Source: JBQTGK01 sp052400665 (lineage in GTDB: Bacteria > Bacteroidota > Bacteroidia > Bacteroidales > Marinifilaceae). From it: a stretch of DNA of 64,000 nt. Shown in pieces: positions 53,407-62,609 of the stretch (position 1 is the first letter of the stretch; each line of letters opens with the position of its first letter). Location of the stretch: assembly GCA_052400665.1 (NCBI GenBank), contig JBQTGK010000012.1; one strand, given 5' to 3'. The notes below the pieces were generated by a model. The model searched no databases. It was not told the DNA's origin and was given only the letters and a program-made list of their open reading frames with translations. The position numbers and the translations under genes were made by a program.

Positions 53407-53457
53407 TTAGAATAAAGATCTGTTTCTGCGTCGTCTAATAATAACTAAATTTTCCAT
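53407..53457 (-). CDS. arginine leader peptide 1
   Basis: A 16-codon ORF, MENLVIIRRRRNRSLF, starting at 53457, with AGA CGA CGC AGA AAC AGA: five Arg codons in six. It lies about 25 bases downstream of a -7 promoter box and 37 bases upstream of terminator 1, the classical spacing of amino-acid attenuators. The downstream operon makes arginine. Confidence 0.82.
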   Translation of the reverse strand: MENLVIIRRRRNRSLF

Positions 53458-53481
53458 GCTTCTTTTTTTATTTCTGCTCTA

Positions 53482-53489
53482 CAAAGATA
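53482..53489 (-). promoter_or_regulatory. -7 promoter element of the arginine operon
   Basis: On the minus strand TATCTTTG matches TAnnTTTG. No clear -33 TTTG is seen at the usual distance. Transcription from about 53475 gives an 18 nt leader before Arg leader peptide 1. Confidence 0.5.
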
Positions 53490-53858
53490 AGAGCATTTAT
53501 TTTAAATATCCTAATAAAAAAACAACTTTTTAATAAACCCATTAATTTATAAGGTTTGCATTGAAAATACATGTATTCCTAAATTTACACCTATCCTTTT
53601 ATATGGGTCTTTACAAATTTAAGCTACTTTTCCTTTTAATTAAATAAAAGTATAATTTAAAAAAAAAATTGTTATTCCCTACTCATGCACTGCAAAATTG
53701 AGCGTAAAGTTATTTAGGATACATTAGTCTTTTTTATGCTAACAAAACAGTCTTAATTAATGATTTTTAACACTTTAAATGTTCTTTTTTAATAACCATT
53801 TCAAAATTATAGCGTAGAATCACTTTAGTATTAAAAATTTAAAAGAAATCAATTTATT
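53490..53858. other. AT-rich intergenic region
   Basis: About 370 bases between the arginine operon promoter and the divergent small membrane protein gene. I see no coding frame, hairpin terminator or repeat here. Confidence 0.5.
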
Positions 53859-54131
53859 ATGGAGTTTAAAAAAATTGTTGGATTTGTGTTGTTTGGACTA
53901 GCTGTTATTACTTTTATTCTTACCCTTTCTCTCCCTTTTATAATTGCCGAAACAAATAAAGTTTTTCTATTTACAGCTTCGGTATATGTTCTTAATAAAA
54001 TTTTCTTTTATTCTTCGCTTTATATTTTGGGAAAACAATTTATTACAAAAATAGGAAAATACCTTCCTCGATGGATTGAAAAACCCCTTTTAAAATTTCT
54101 TCGTGTACAAACTGTTGCTGATAGAAAGTAA
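53859..54131 (+). CDS. small membrane protein, 'transporter suffix' family
   Basis: The 90 aa protein has two hydrophobic helices (KIVGFVLFGLAVITFILTLSLPFII and FTASVYVLNKIFFYSSLYILG) followed by a basic amphipathic tail with GKQFITKIGKYLPRW. This layout matches the transporter suffix domain, found alone or at the end of RND-type pumps ('GK.....Y..YLNP.RW'). Function is unknown. It is divergent from the arginine operon and not clearly linked to gltB. Confidence 0.7.
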   Translation: MEFKKIVGFVLFGLAVITFILTLSLPFIIAETNKVFLFTASVYVLNKIFFYSSLYILGKQFITKIGKYLPRWIEKPLLKFLRVQTVADRK

Positions 54132-54428
54132 ATTGTTTCGTTAATCTGATACCTCTTACTATTTTATTGCTTCTTCATTTGTTTTCAGGTATGCAAGTAA
54201 ATAATATCATATTATTATTCAATAATTAGATGTTCTAAGGTGCGTCATTCAATTTCTAAAAACGAACACTTTATAAACATAAGTTATAAGATATTATATT
54301 TTAACAATCAATAATAAAATTTCACATTCAAAGTATAATTGTCTGAAAATCACGAAAACCTTTGCATGAAAAAACATGATATTTTTCATACTTTTCAAAC
54401 GTTTTCATTAATCAATTAAACAATAATA

Positions 54429-54461
54429 TTTGTTTTTCTTCTTTTTTTTGATTTATATTTG
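54429..54461 (+). promoter_or_regulatory. promoter of gltB-gltD
   Basis: TTTG (54429-54432), 21 base spacer, TATATTTG (54454-54461): a full match to the Bacteroidota consensus. It predicts a leader of about 175 nt before gltB. Confidence 0.7.
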
Positions 54462-54468
54462 TGGCAAC

Positions 54469-54598
54469 GGATTAAACAAGCTGAAAATTTATCACTTCAT
54501 TTTTTAGAATGTTTCTTATGGGAACAACGACAAACGGATTCTTTGTGTCGTTGCTAAAGTACTAGAGTTGGGGACTCTATAAGCTTTATCTAATTCCT
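54469..54598 (+). promoter_or_regulatory. structured 5' leader of gltB
   Basis: Visible pairings: outer GGATTA / TAATTCC (54469-54474, 54592-54598, one bulge) with AAGCT / AGCTT (54478-54482, 54582-54586); inner hairpin CAACGACA / TGTCGTTG (54525-54532, 54546-54553); inner hairpin TAGAGT / ACTCTA with loop TGGGG (54563-54579). The plan and some bases (GATTAAA..AGCT at the 5' end, UGGGG loop, ATAAG..AGCTTT at the 3' end) resemble the stand-alone RNA at 40211-40320. There is no U-tract, so a riboswitch-like or translational control, rather than simple termination, would be expected. Confidence 0.5.
54509..54565 (+). CDS. possible short upstream ORF in the gltB leader
   Basis: An 18-codon frame (MFLMGTTTNGFFVSLLKY) overlaps the CAACGACA/TGTCGTTG hairpin and stops just before the TGGGG hairpin. 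It has no Glu or Gln codons, so classical attenuation is unlikely. Confidence 0.2.
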   Translation: MFLMGTTTNGFFVSLLKY

Positions 54599-54619
54599 TT
54601 ATATTAAAAGAAAAAATCA

Positions 54620-54661
54620 ATGCCTGGCTTCGCACTTAAAATATGCCTATGCGAAACCTAA
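54620..54661 (+). CDS. possible 13-codon ORF overlapping the gltB start
   Basis: ATG at 54620 reads MPGFALKICLCET and stops at 54661, inside gltB in another frame. It could couple or dampen gltB initiation; equally it may be chance. Confidence 0.2.
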   Translation: MPGFALKICLCET

Positions 54662-57600
54662 GACCAACCCGACAGGGACTGTATGACCCTACGAATGAAC
54701 ATGACAATTGTGGAATTGGCTTTGTAGCCAATATTAAAGGAAAAAAATCGTACGAGATAATTACGCGCGGTCTTGAAGTTCTGTGTAATATGGAACATCG
54801 AGGAGCACGTGGAGCCGATAACGTAAGTGGTGACGGTGCTGGTATTCTTATGCAGGTACCTTACTCTTATTATAAAAAGTTAGGACTCAATCTTCCTTTA
54901 CCCGGTAAATATGGTACCGGATTACTATTTTTACCTCAAGACGAAACAGAAGAAAAGTTCTGTATAGAAGTTTTAATCCAGATTTTAGAAGAAGAAGGTT
55001 TGGAATTTCTTCAATTACGCGATGTGCCAACTGACACAAATGCGATTGGAGAAATTGCAAGACAATCGGAACCTGTAATCAAGCAAATATTTGTTGGAGG
55101 AAACTACGAACAGGATGATTTAGAGCGTCGTTTATATTTAGCAAGAAAACAAGCTGAAAATTATGTGCGTGCCACAAAATTAAAGCAAAAAGAGATGTTC
55201 TACATCCCTAGCCTTTCATCTAAAATAATAGTATATAAAGGAATGTTTGCCAGCGATCAGCTGGGGCCTTACTATGCCGATTTACAAGATCCAAGAATGG
55301 AATCTGCAATTGCAATGGTTCATTCTCGTTTTAGTACCAACACCTTCCCATCGTGGGATTTGGCACAACCTTTTCGTATTGTTGCTCACAATGGTGAAAT
55401 TAATACAATTAAAGGGAACCGATTGTGGATGCAAGCTCGTGAATCATTACTAAAATCAGAAATGTATGGTGATGATATTAAAAAATTATTTCCCGTTGTA
55501 GAGCCGAACAAAAGTGATTCTGCATCCTTCGATAATGTTCTCGAATTTTTATTCTTAACAGGACGAAGTCTGCCACATGCCTTAAGTATGATGGTTCCTG
55601 AATCGTGGAACGAAAAAAATCCTATTCCTGATAGTCTTAAAGCTTTTTATGAATATCACTCTACCTTTATGGAGCCCTGGGATGGTCCTGCCTCATTAGT
55701 ATTTTCTGATGGACGTTACATTGGAGGAACATTGGATCGTAACGGATTACGTCCTTCCAGATATGTTATCACCCAGGATGATATGATTGTAATGGGATCG
55801 GAAGTAGGTATTCAGCAGTTTAAAGCCGAAGAAATTAAAGAAAAAGGAAGACTTAAACCTGGAAAATTACTTTTGGTTGATACTCAACTGGGAATTATTA
55901 TTCCAGATCAGGAAGTAAAATCGCAGTTAACCTACCGAAATCCATACCAAAACTGGTTAAAAGAAAATCGATTAGATTTAAAGGCAATTCCTGTAGAAAA
56001 ACGTGTTCCTTCTGATATTGGAAGTCATTTTGAGATTTGCCAAAAAACTTTTGGTTACTCGAAAGAAGATTTTGAAAGAATTATTTTACCCATGGCTACC
56101 GGAGGTCAGGAACCTGTTGGCTCGATGGGTAATGATGCGCCAATTCCTGCTTTATCGCCAAAACCACAATTGTTATTTAATTATTTTAGACAATTGTTTG
56201 CTCAGGTTACCAATCCTCCTATCGATTCCATTCGTGAGAATCTGGTTATGGATTTAACTAATTATATTGGAGCAGTTCAAAAAAACCTTTTGGATGAAAC
56301 ACCTCAGCATTGTAAATTAATTCGATTTAAAAGTCCATTAATTACAAATACTGATCTGGGTAAAATAAAGCACCTTAGACATGATGAATTCCGCCATGCC
56401 AGTATCGATATCCTTTTTAAGGCTGCCGAAAACGGAAAAGGATTGGAACAAGCTCTTGACAAGTTATGCGAATTAGCAGAAAAAGCTGTTGATGATAAAA
56501 AAAACTACATTATTCTTACCGATAGAAATGTGAGTGAAACAATGGCACCAATCCCCGTATTGCTTGCTGTTGCTGCTGTTCATCATCATTTAATAAAGAA
56601 AAGAAAAAGAATGCAAATTGGTCTTGTTGTTGAGACCGCCGAAGCTCGAGAGGTAAATCATTTTGCATTACTTATAGCCTACGGTGCTAGTGTTATTAAT
56701 CCATATATGAGTTATGCAGTTATCGATAAACTTGTAAAAGATGGAAGACTAAGTCTGGAATACAAAACGGCTCGTAAAAACTATATTAAAGCAGTAAACA
56801 AAGGTCTACTTAAAGTAATGTCGAAAATGGGTATTTCAACCATTGGAAGTTATCTGGGTGCACAAATTTACGAGGCTTTAGGAATTAGTAATGATGTTAT
56901 TAATAAGTATTTTACAGGCACTTGTTCGAGAATTGGTGGTGTAGGACTTAAGGAAATATCTGAAGAAATTTTGTGTCATCACAAAAAAGCTTTTTCACCA
57001 AAAGATCCATTTGAAAATACTGATTTATTAAATAATAACGGAACTCTACATTACCGAAAAAATGGAGAGCCACACAGTTGGAATCCTGAATCGATTGGAT
57101 TACTTCAATGGTCGACCCGTACAAATGATTACTCAAAATTTAAAGAGTTTTCGGCAATTGTTAATAAGGAAACCCGAAATCCTAATTTTTTAAGAGGTTA
57201 TTTTGATTTTAAGCATAACCCTATAGACATTAGCGAGGTAGAACCTGCTGAAAAGATCATGAAGAGATTCTGTACGGGAGCTATGTCTTACGGATCGATT
57301 TCGAAAGAGGCTCATGAGGCTTTGGCTATTGCAATGAATAAAATTGGTGGAAGAAGTAACACTGGAGAAGGTGGTGAAAACGCAAAGCGTTTTTATTCTA
57401 ATGCACGAAGTTCTATTAAACAAATTGCTTCCGGACGATTTGGTGTAAACGCTGAATATCTGGTAAATGCCGACGAGTTGCAAATTAAAGTAGCTCAGGG
57501 TGCTAAACCAGGAGAAGGTGGACAGTTACCTGGATTTAAGGTAGATAAAATTATTGCCAAGTTGAGAAATTCAACTCCGGGAATTACCTTAATCTCACCT

Positions 57601-59169
57601 CCTCCACATCACGACATTTACTCTATTGAGGATTTAGCTCAATTGATTTACGATTTGAAAAATGTAAACCCAACAGCCTGCGTAAGTGTCAAATTAGTTG
57701 CAGAAAATGGTGTTGGAACAGTTGCTGCTGGTGTGGCAAAAGCTAATGCCGATTTAATTGTTATTAGTGGTGCCGAAGGAGGTACGGGAGCAAGCCCTTT
57801 AAGTTCGATAAAAAACACAGGCTTGCCAGTAGAACTAGGATTGGCTGAAGCTCAACAAACTCTTGTATTAAACGATTTAAGGGGTAGAATCAAACTCCAA
57901 ACTGATGGTCAGTTAAAAACTGGTAGAGATATTGTTTCAATGGCTTTATTGGGAGCAGAAGAATTCGGATTCGCAACCAGTGCACTAGTAGTATTGGGTT
58001 GTGTAATGATGCGTAAGTGTCACCTAAACACCTGCCCTGTAGGTATTGCTACTCAGAACAAAGAATTAAGAGCTAAATTCTTAGGACGTTCGGAGTGGGT
58101 AATCAATTTCTTTACATTCTTAGCAGAAGAATGCCGTGAGATAATGGCTGATTTAGGTATAAGTAAGTTCGACGACCTGGTTGGAAGATCCGACCTGTTG
58201 GTAAAAAGAAAAGACATTAAAACATGGAAAGCTAAAACCATAGATATTCAAAACCTTCTTCACTTGCCAGAAACAGATGGACATGAATTGTGTGGAATAA
58301 ATGCAACAATTAAATCGATTGGTAAAGTACTGGATCATGATTTAATTGAACAAGCTGAAAAAGCACTTCATGATGGAGAAAAAGTTTGGATAGATAAAAA
58401 AATCAACAATACAGATCGTACTACTGGAGCTATGCTTTCTGGTAAAGTAGCAGCTTTAAAACCTAAACATGTATTAGAACCTGACACTATCTATTGCAGA
58501 TTTAGAGGATCGGCCGGACAAAGTTTTGGTGCATTTCTGGAAAAAGGAATCACGTTCCGTTTAGAAGGCGATTCGAATGATTATTTTGGAAAAGGATTAT
58601 CGGGAGGTAAAATCATTGTTAATCCACCAGACAAAAGCAAATTTAAACCTGAAAAACAGATCATTATTGGTAACACTGCCCTTTATGGTGCTACCTCCGG
58701 TGAAGCCTATATAAGAGGAATGGCTGGAGAGCGTTTTGGAGTTAGAAACTCGGGATCGAAAGCTGTAGTTGAAGGAGTTGGTGACCATGGTTGTGAATAT
58801 ATGACTGGTGGGCGTGTAGTTATTCTTGGACCTACAGGAAGAAACTTTGCTGCAGGTATGAGTGGTGGAATTGCTTATGTGCTAAACATGGAAGGACAAT
58901 TGGATTATTTCTGCAACCAAAGTTTGGTAGCATTAGAACCTGTTGAACACCTTCAGGACATACATGAATTACAAGGAATGATTCACCAGCATCTGTTATT
59001 AACTCAGAGTAGTGTAGCCTCTAAAGTACTTACTCATTGGGAAGAATATCTTCCTCATTTTGTAAAGGTGATACCTTACGAATACAAAAAAGTACTTGAA
59101 GAGAAAAAACTGAAAAAGATTCGCCGCAAGCTTAAGCAAGCACAATCTCGAACAGCAATACACGAATAA
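54643..59169 (+). CDS. gltB: glutamate synthase large subunit
   Basis: The 1508 aa enzyme makes glutamate from glutamine and 2-oxoglutarate. Its N-terminal class II amidotransferase domain has the nucleophile Cys in NEHDNCGIGFVANIKG, after a short propeptide, and MEHRGARGADNVSGDGAG. The central and FMN-binding synthase domains carry GEGGENAKRFYSNARSS and SGAEGGTGASPLSSIKN. The [3Fe-4S] cysteines are in CVMMRKCHLNTCPVGIATQ, and the C-terminal GXGXG beta-helix has GLSGGKIIVNPP and GVGDHGCEYMTGGRV. The ATG at 54643 or 54649 could be used. gltD follows after 80 bases. Confidence 0.97.
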   Translation: MPMRNLRPTRQGLYDPTNEHDNCGIGFVANIKGKKSYEIITRGLEVLCNMEHRGARGADNVSGDGAGILMQVPYSYYKKLGLNLPLPGKYGTGLLFLPQDETEEKFCIEVLIQILEEEGLEFLQLRDVPTDTNAIGEIARQSEPVIKQIFVGGNYEQDDLERRLYLARKQAENYVRATKLKQKEMFYIPSLSSKIIVYKGMFASDQLGPYYADLQDPRMESAIAMVHSRFSTNTFPSWDLAQPFRIVAHNGEINTIKGNRLWMQARESLLKSEMYGDDIKKLFPVVEPNKSDSASFDNVLEFLFLTGRSLPHALSMMVPESWNEKNPIPDSLKAFYEYHSTFMEPWDGPASLVFSDGRYIGGTLDRNGLRPSRYVITQDDMIVMGSEVGIQQFKAEEIKEKGRLKPGKLLLVDTQLGIIIPDQEVKSQLTYRNPYQNWLKENRLDLKAIPVEKRVPSDIGSHFEICQKTFGYSKEDFERIILPMATGGQEPVGSMGNDAPIPALSPKPQLLFNYFRQLFAQVTNPPIDSIRENLVMDLTNYIGAVQKNLLDETPQHCKLIRFKSPLITNTDLGKIKHLRHDEFRHASIDILFKAAENGKGLEQALDKLCELAEKAVDDKKNYIILTDRNVSETMAPIPVLLAVAAVHHHLIKKRKRMQIGLVVETAEAREVNHFALLIAYGASVINPYMSYAVIDKLVKDGRLSLEYKTARKNYIKAVNKGLLKVMSKMGISTIGSYLGAQIYEALGISNDVINKYFTGTCSRIGGVGLKEISEEILCHHKKAFSPKDPFENTDLLNNNGTLHYRKNGEPHSWNPESIGLLQWSTRTNDYSKFKEFSAIVNKETRNPNFLRGYFDFKHNPIDISEVEPAEKIMKRFCTGAMSYGSISKEAHEALAIAMNKIGGRSNTGEGGENAKRFYSNARSSIKQIASGRFGVNAEYLVNADELQIKVAQGAKPGEGGQLPGFKVDKIIAKLRNSTPGITLISPPPHHDIYSIEDLAQLIYDLKNVNPTACVSVKLVAENGVGTVAAGVAKANADLIVISGAEGGTGASPLSSIKNTGLPVELGLAEAQQTLVLNDLRGRIKLQTDGQLKTGRDIVSMALLGAEEFGFATSALVVLGCVMMRKCHLNTCPVGIATQNKELRAKFLGRSEWVINFFTFLAEECREIMADLGISKFDDLVGRSDLLVKRKDIKTWKAKTIDIQNLLHLPETDGHELCGINATIKSIGKVLDHDLIEQAEKALHDGEKVWIDKKINNTDRTTGAMLSGKVAALKPKHVLEPDTIYCRFRGSAGQSFGAFLEKGITFRLEGDSNDYFGKGLSGGKIIVNPPDKSKFKPEKQIIIGNTALYGATSGEAYIRGMAGERFGVRNSGSKAVVEGVGDHGCEYMTGGRVVILGPTGRNFAAGMSGGIAYVLNMEGQLDYFCNQSLVALEPVEHLQDIHELQGMIHQHLLLTQSSVASKVLTHWEEYLPHFVKVIPYEYKKVLEEKKLKKIRRKLKQAQSRTAIHE

Positions 59170-59249
59170 ACCAATTAACAGTAGACAGAATATTGCAAAT
59201 TAATAACCAGCCATATTCTGACTACTGATAACTGCAAACTGAAAAGATT

Positions 59250-60671
59250 ATGGGAAATCCTAAAGGTTTTTTAGAAATAAAAAGAAAAGAAGCCGGATAT
59301 CGTCCGGTACGAGATAGAATTGGAGATTTTGGTGAAGTAGAACAAACACTAAATCTTGAAGATAGAATAGATCAGGCATCAAGATGCATGGATTGTGGTA
59401 TTCCTTTTTGTCATTGGGCTTGTCCCACAGGAAGTAAAATTCCCGAATGGCAAGATGCCGTTTATCGCGAAAATTGGGAGGAAGCAAGTCAAATATTACA
59501 CTCCACAAACAGCTTTCCTGAATTTACAGGGAGAATATGTCCTGCCCCATGCGAAAAATCATGTGTTCTTTCCTTGCATAATGCTCCGGTCACTATCCGT
59601 GAAAACGAAGCTTCTATTATCGAAAAAGCATTCGAATATGGCTATATAAAAGCACAAATACCTAAAAATAGAACAGGTAAAAAAGTAGCAGTCATAGGCT
59701 CTGGGCCTGCAGGATTATCTGTTGCCGACCTATTAAATAAAGCTGGTCACTCGGTTACTGTTTACGAAAAAGATGATGCCATTGGTGGCCTACTGCGCTA
59801 TGGAATTCCAGATTTTAAACTGGATAAACATGTAATCGATCGCCGTTTGGACTTGTTTGTAGAAGAAGGAATTGAATTTAAAACCAACCAGGATGTTGGT
59901 AACACGATTTCAATTGCTGATTTGGAAAAACAATACGATGCAATTTGTTTAGCAATTGGTGCTATGAAACCCCGCGATCTGCCTATTAAAGGAAGAGAAT
60001 TATCGGGTGTTCATTATGCTATGGATTTTCTGAAGCAACAAAACAAAGTTATCCGTGGAGACGAATTTTCGAAAAATGAAAGAATTTCGGCCAAAGGAAA
60101 AAATGTTGTCGTAATTGGAGGTGGCGACACAGGTTCCGACTGTGTAGGAACATCTATCCGACAAAAAGCAAATTCTGTTCTTCAAATTGAGCTATTACCT
60201 AAACCTCCTGAAGAGAGAGCTGAAAACAATCCATGGCCCTATTGGCCTAATACATTGCGAACATCAAGTTCTCATTTAGAGGGTTGTAAACGTCGATGGT
60301 CGATTAGCTCAAAGGAATTTGAAGGAGAAAATGGTGCAGTAAGTAGTCTTAAAATTAGTCAGATTGAATGGACTAAAGATGAGAACGGTAAATTTCAGAT
60401 GAATGAAATTCCAGGAACAGAAGAAACTGTAGAAGCTGAACTGGTACTCTTAGCCATGGGCTTTGTGCATCCGGTGCACGAAGGATTAGTAAACGAGCTA
60501 GGGGTTGAATTAGACGGGAGAGGAAACATTAAAACAAACGAAAATGGACAAACCTCCAATTCGAAAATTTTCTGCTCGGGCGATGCAACTACCGGAGCCA
60601 GCTTAGTTGTTCGTGCCTTACATAATGGAAGAAAAACTGCAGCATCAATGCATTCATTTCTTAACAAGTAA
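59250..60671 (+). CDS. gltD: glutamate synthase small subunit
   Basis: The 473 aa flavoprotein passes electrons from NADPH to GltB. The N-terminal cysteines for two [4Fe-4S] clusters are in CMDCGIPFCHWACPTGSKIPEW and ICPAPCEKSCVLSL. FAD binding is shown by VAVIGSGPAGLSVADLLNKAGH, and NADPH binding by VVVIGGGDTGSDCVGTSIRQ. The C-terminal CSGDATTGASLVVRALHNGR is typical. It forms an operon with gltB and ends near two hairpins at 60716-60795. Confidence 0.96.
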   Translation: MGNPKGFLEIKRKEAGYRPVRDRIGDFGEVEQTLNLEDRIDQASRCMDCGIPFCHWACPTGSKIPEWQDAVYRENWEEASQILHSTNSFPEFTGRICPAPCEKSCVLSLHNAPVTIRENEASIIEKAFEYGYIKAQIPKNRTGKKVAVIGSGPAGLSVADLLNKAGHSVTVYEKDDAIGGLLRYGIPDFKLDKHVIDRRLDLFVEEGIEFKTNQDVGNTISIADLEKQYDAICLAIGAMKPRDLPIKGRELSGVHYAMDFLKQQNKVIRGDEFSKNERISAKGKNVVVIGGGDTGSDCVGTSIRQKANSVLQIELLPKPPEERAENNPWPYWPNTLRTSSSHLEGCKRRWSISSKEFEGENGAVSSLKISQIEWTKDENGKFQMNEIPGTEETVEAELVLLAMGFVHPVHEGLVNELGVELDGRGNIKTNENGQTSNSKIFCSGDATTGASLVVRALHNGRKTAASMHSFLNK

Positions 60672-60715
60672 TAGTTTACACAATAAGTCAACACTAAACA
60701 TAGGCAGTTAAGTGT

Positions 60716-60795
60716 AAGAACCAGTAGTTTTATCTCGACAAAGAATAAACTATTGGTTCTTTAAAAAAGGAGCATTCTTGGGAATGCTCCTTTTT
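60716..60795 (+). terminator. double hairpin with terminator after gltD
   Basis: A long imperfect hairpin (AAGAACCA..TAGTTT / AAACTATTGGTTCTT, 60716-60761) is followed by a perfect 9 bp stem GGAGCATTC / GAATGCTCC (60769-60777, 60782-60790) and five T residues. The second is the terminator; the first may stabilise the mRNA end. Facing it is the converging curlin-repeat gene. Confidence 0.8.
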
Positions 60796-60908
60796 ACAAT
60801 TTTAAAACCAAAATTCAAATTCGACATTTACAACCACAAAAATATCGAAAACCTTGAAAACTACAGAAATTTAAATTTTTCAATTAAACTTATTTACTAG
60901 ATCTAAAA

Positions 60909-62609
60909 TCAAGGATTTATAGCTGCATCAGATTGAGTTACAGTAGCAGTATTGCCATTACCATTCTGAATTACCATACTATTTTCTCCTAGTCCTTCCT
61001 GATAAATAGTTGCTGTATTATTTGAACCATTCTGAAGTACTCCTGAATAATTAAATTCTCCATATTGAGTAACAGTAGCAGTATTATTATCTCCAAAATA
61101 CTGTAGCACTACAGATTCATTATAATTACCTTCCTGGAAAACATCTGCTAAAGAATTTGTTACTCCCATCTGTTCTATACCTGAGTAGTTAGCTTCACCA
61201 TACTGACCAACTAATGCAGTAGTTGCACCACCACCATACTGATAGGTTTCAGCCATATTGCCTTCACCATTTTGTAATACAACAATTTCATTTCCCATTC
61301 CACGCATTTGCTCAGAATATGACCAGTTTTCATTTCCTATTTGATATATTGCTGCCACATTACCATTACCTCTTTCCTGCACCATGCCTGCAACATTATT
61401 ATCTCCATTTTGTTCTGCATAAATTTCATTATTCATGCCTCGAACCTGTAATGATTTTGCATCATTAAAATTACCATTCTGAACCAAACCTGCCCAATTA
61501 TATCTGCCTCTGATTTGTTCGATTTGAGCTTGATTTGCTACTCCAGTTTGAGCAATTCCTGCATAATTATATCTACCTCTTTCCTGATAAGTTTTAGCCA
61601 TGTTCCATAAACCTAACTGACCAATATATGCAGTTTTTTCTTTACCTCCATACTGAATTGCAGTAGCTGTATTCATATCCATATACTGCTCAATATCAAT
61701 TCTATTACCTTCTCCACCTTTTTGAGTAGAAAAAGCCCAGTTATCAGATCCTGTTTGCTCTACCATAGAACTATTTAATGATCCGCCATATTGATAAACG
61801 TCAGCTAAATTCCAGTTTCCATCCTGAATAACTCCAGCCCAATTTGAGTAACCAAAATATTGACGAACTCTTGCCTGATTGTACTCACCAAACTGAAGAA
61901 TACCACCAAAATCAACCATTCCGCCCATTTGATCAACTTTTGCCCAGTTAACAAAGCCAAATTGGTTAATTAATGCTTCCGACCAAAAGTTATCTGTTTG
62001 ATCTACATAAGCACTATTCCAATCTCCATTTTGAAGAACATTCGCAATATCCCAAACGCTCATTTGGTTAATCATTGACATATTAAAATATCCGTATTGC
62101 TCTACATAAGCTTCAACCCACTCACTATAAAATTGATTGATATAAGAATAGTTCTGTCCCCACTGATACACATCAGCAATATTATCGATACCCCAATATT
62201 GATAAATATCAGACATATTGTAACCAATTTGATTAACAGTAGCGTGGTTATAATCTGTCCACATTTGAGTAATGCTTGAACTGTTAGACATATCCTGAGT
62301 TACATCGGCAGTATTGCCAATTCCCAATTGAGAAATTGTAGAATAGTTACTACCAATTTGGTTTACCATAGCAGTATTAAAATGTCCCCACTGAGTAAGA
62401 TAAGACCTATTCATAAGACCATTTTGTGTAATATCAGCAGAATTATCTGTTCCCCATTGGTCTACATAACTCATGTTCCAAAAACCTACTTGCTCGACTG
62501 TGGCCATATTGTCGTTGCCAAGCTGATCGACCATAGATTGATTAATTTGAGCCATTGAGGCTCCTGCGGTAAATACCACAGCCAATAAAAATAAAAAAAG
62601 TTTTTTCAT
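60909..62609 (-). CDS. long curlin-repeat (CsgA/CsgB-like) secreted protein
   Basis: The 566 aa product has a signal peptide (LFLFLLAVVFTAGASMAQ). The remainder is built of 11-12 residue curlin half-repeats of the form N-x-A-x-V-x-Q-x-G-x-x-N (for example GDNNTATVTQYGEFNYSGVL, ENWSYSEQMRGMGNEIVVLQ), roughly 45 of them. Known CsgA has about five 22-residue repeats in 150 residues, so this is about four times longer. The Gln/Asn ladders indicate an amyloid beta-solenoid fibre on the cell surface. Trp, Tyr and Met are unusually common in place of Ala/Ser positions. Export genes csgE/F/G are not in the window. Confidence 0.88.
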   Translation of the reverse strand: MKKLFLFLLAVVFTAGASMAQINQSMVDQLGNDNMATVEQVGFWNMSYVDQWGTDNSADITQNGLMNRSYLTQWGHFNTAMVNQIGSNYSTISQLGIGNTADVTQDMSNSSSITQMWTDYNHATVNQIGYNMSDIYQYWGIDNIADVYQWGQNYSYINQFYSEWVEAYVEQYGYFNMSMINQMSVWDIANVLQNGDWNSAYVDQTDNFWSEALINQFGFVNWAKVDQMGGMVDFGGILQFGEYNQARVRQYFGYSNWAGVIQDGNWNLADVYQYGGSLNSSMVEQTGSDNWAFSTQKGGEGNRIDIEQYMDMNTATAIQYGGKEKTAYIGQLGLWNMAKTYQERGRYNYAGIAQTGVANQAQIEQIRGRYNWAGLVQNGNFNDAKSLQVRGMNNEIYAEQNGDNNVAGMVQERGNGNVAAIYQIGNENWSYSEQMRGMGNEIVVLQNGEGNMAETYQYGGGATTALVGQYGEANYSGIEQMGVTNSLADVFQEGNYNESVVLQYFGDNNTATVTQYGEFNYSGVLQNGSNNTATIYQEGLGENSMVIQNGNGNTATVTQSDAAINP

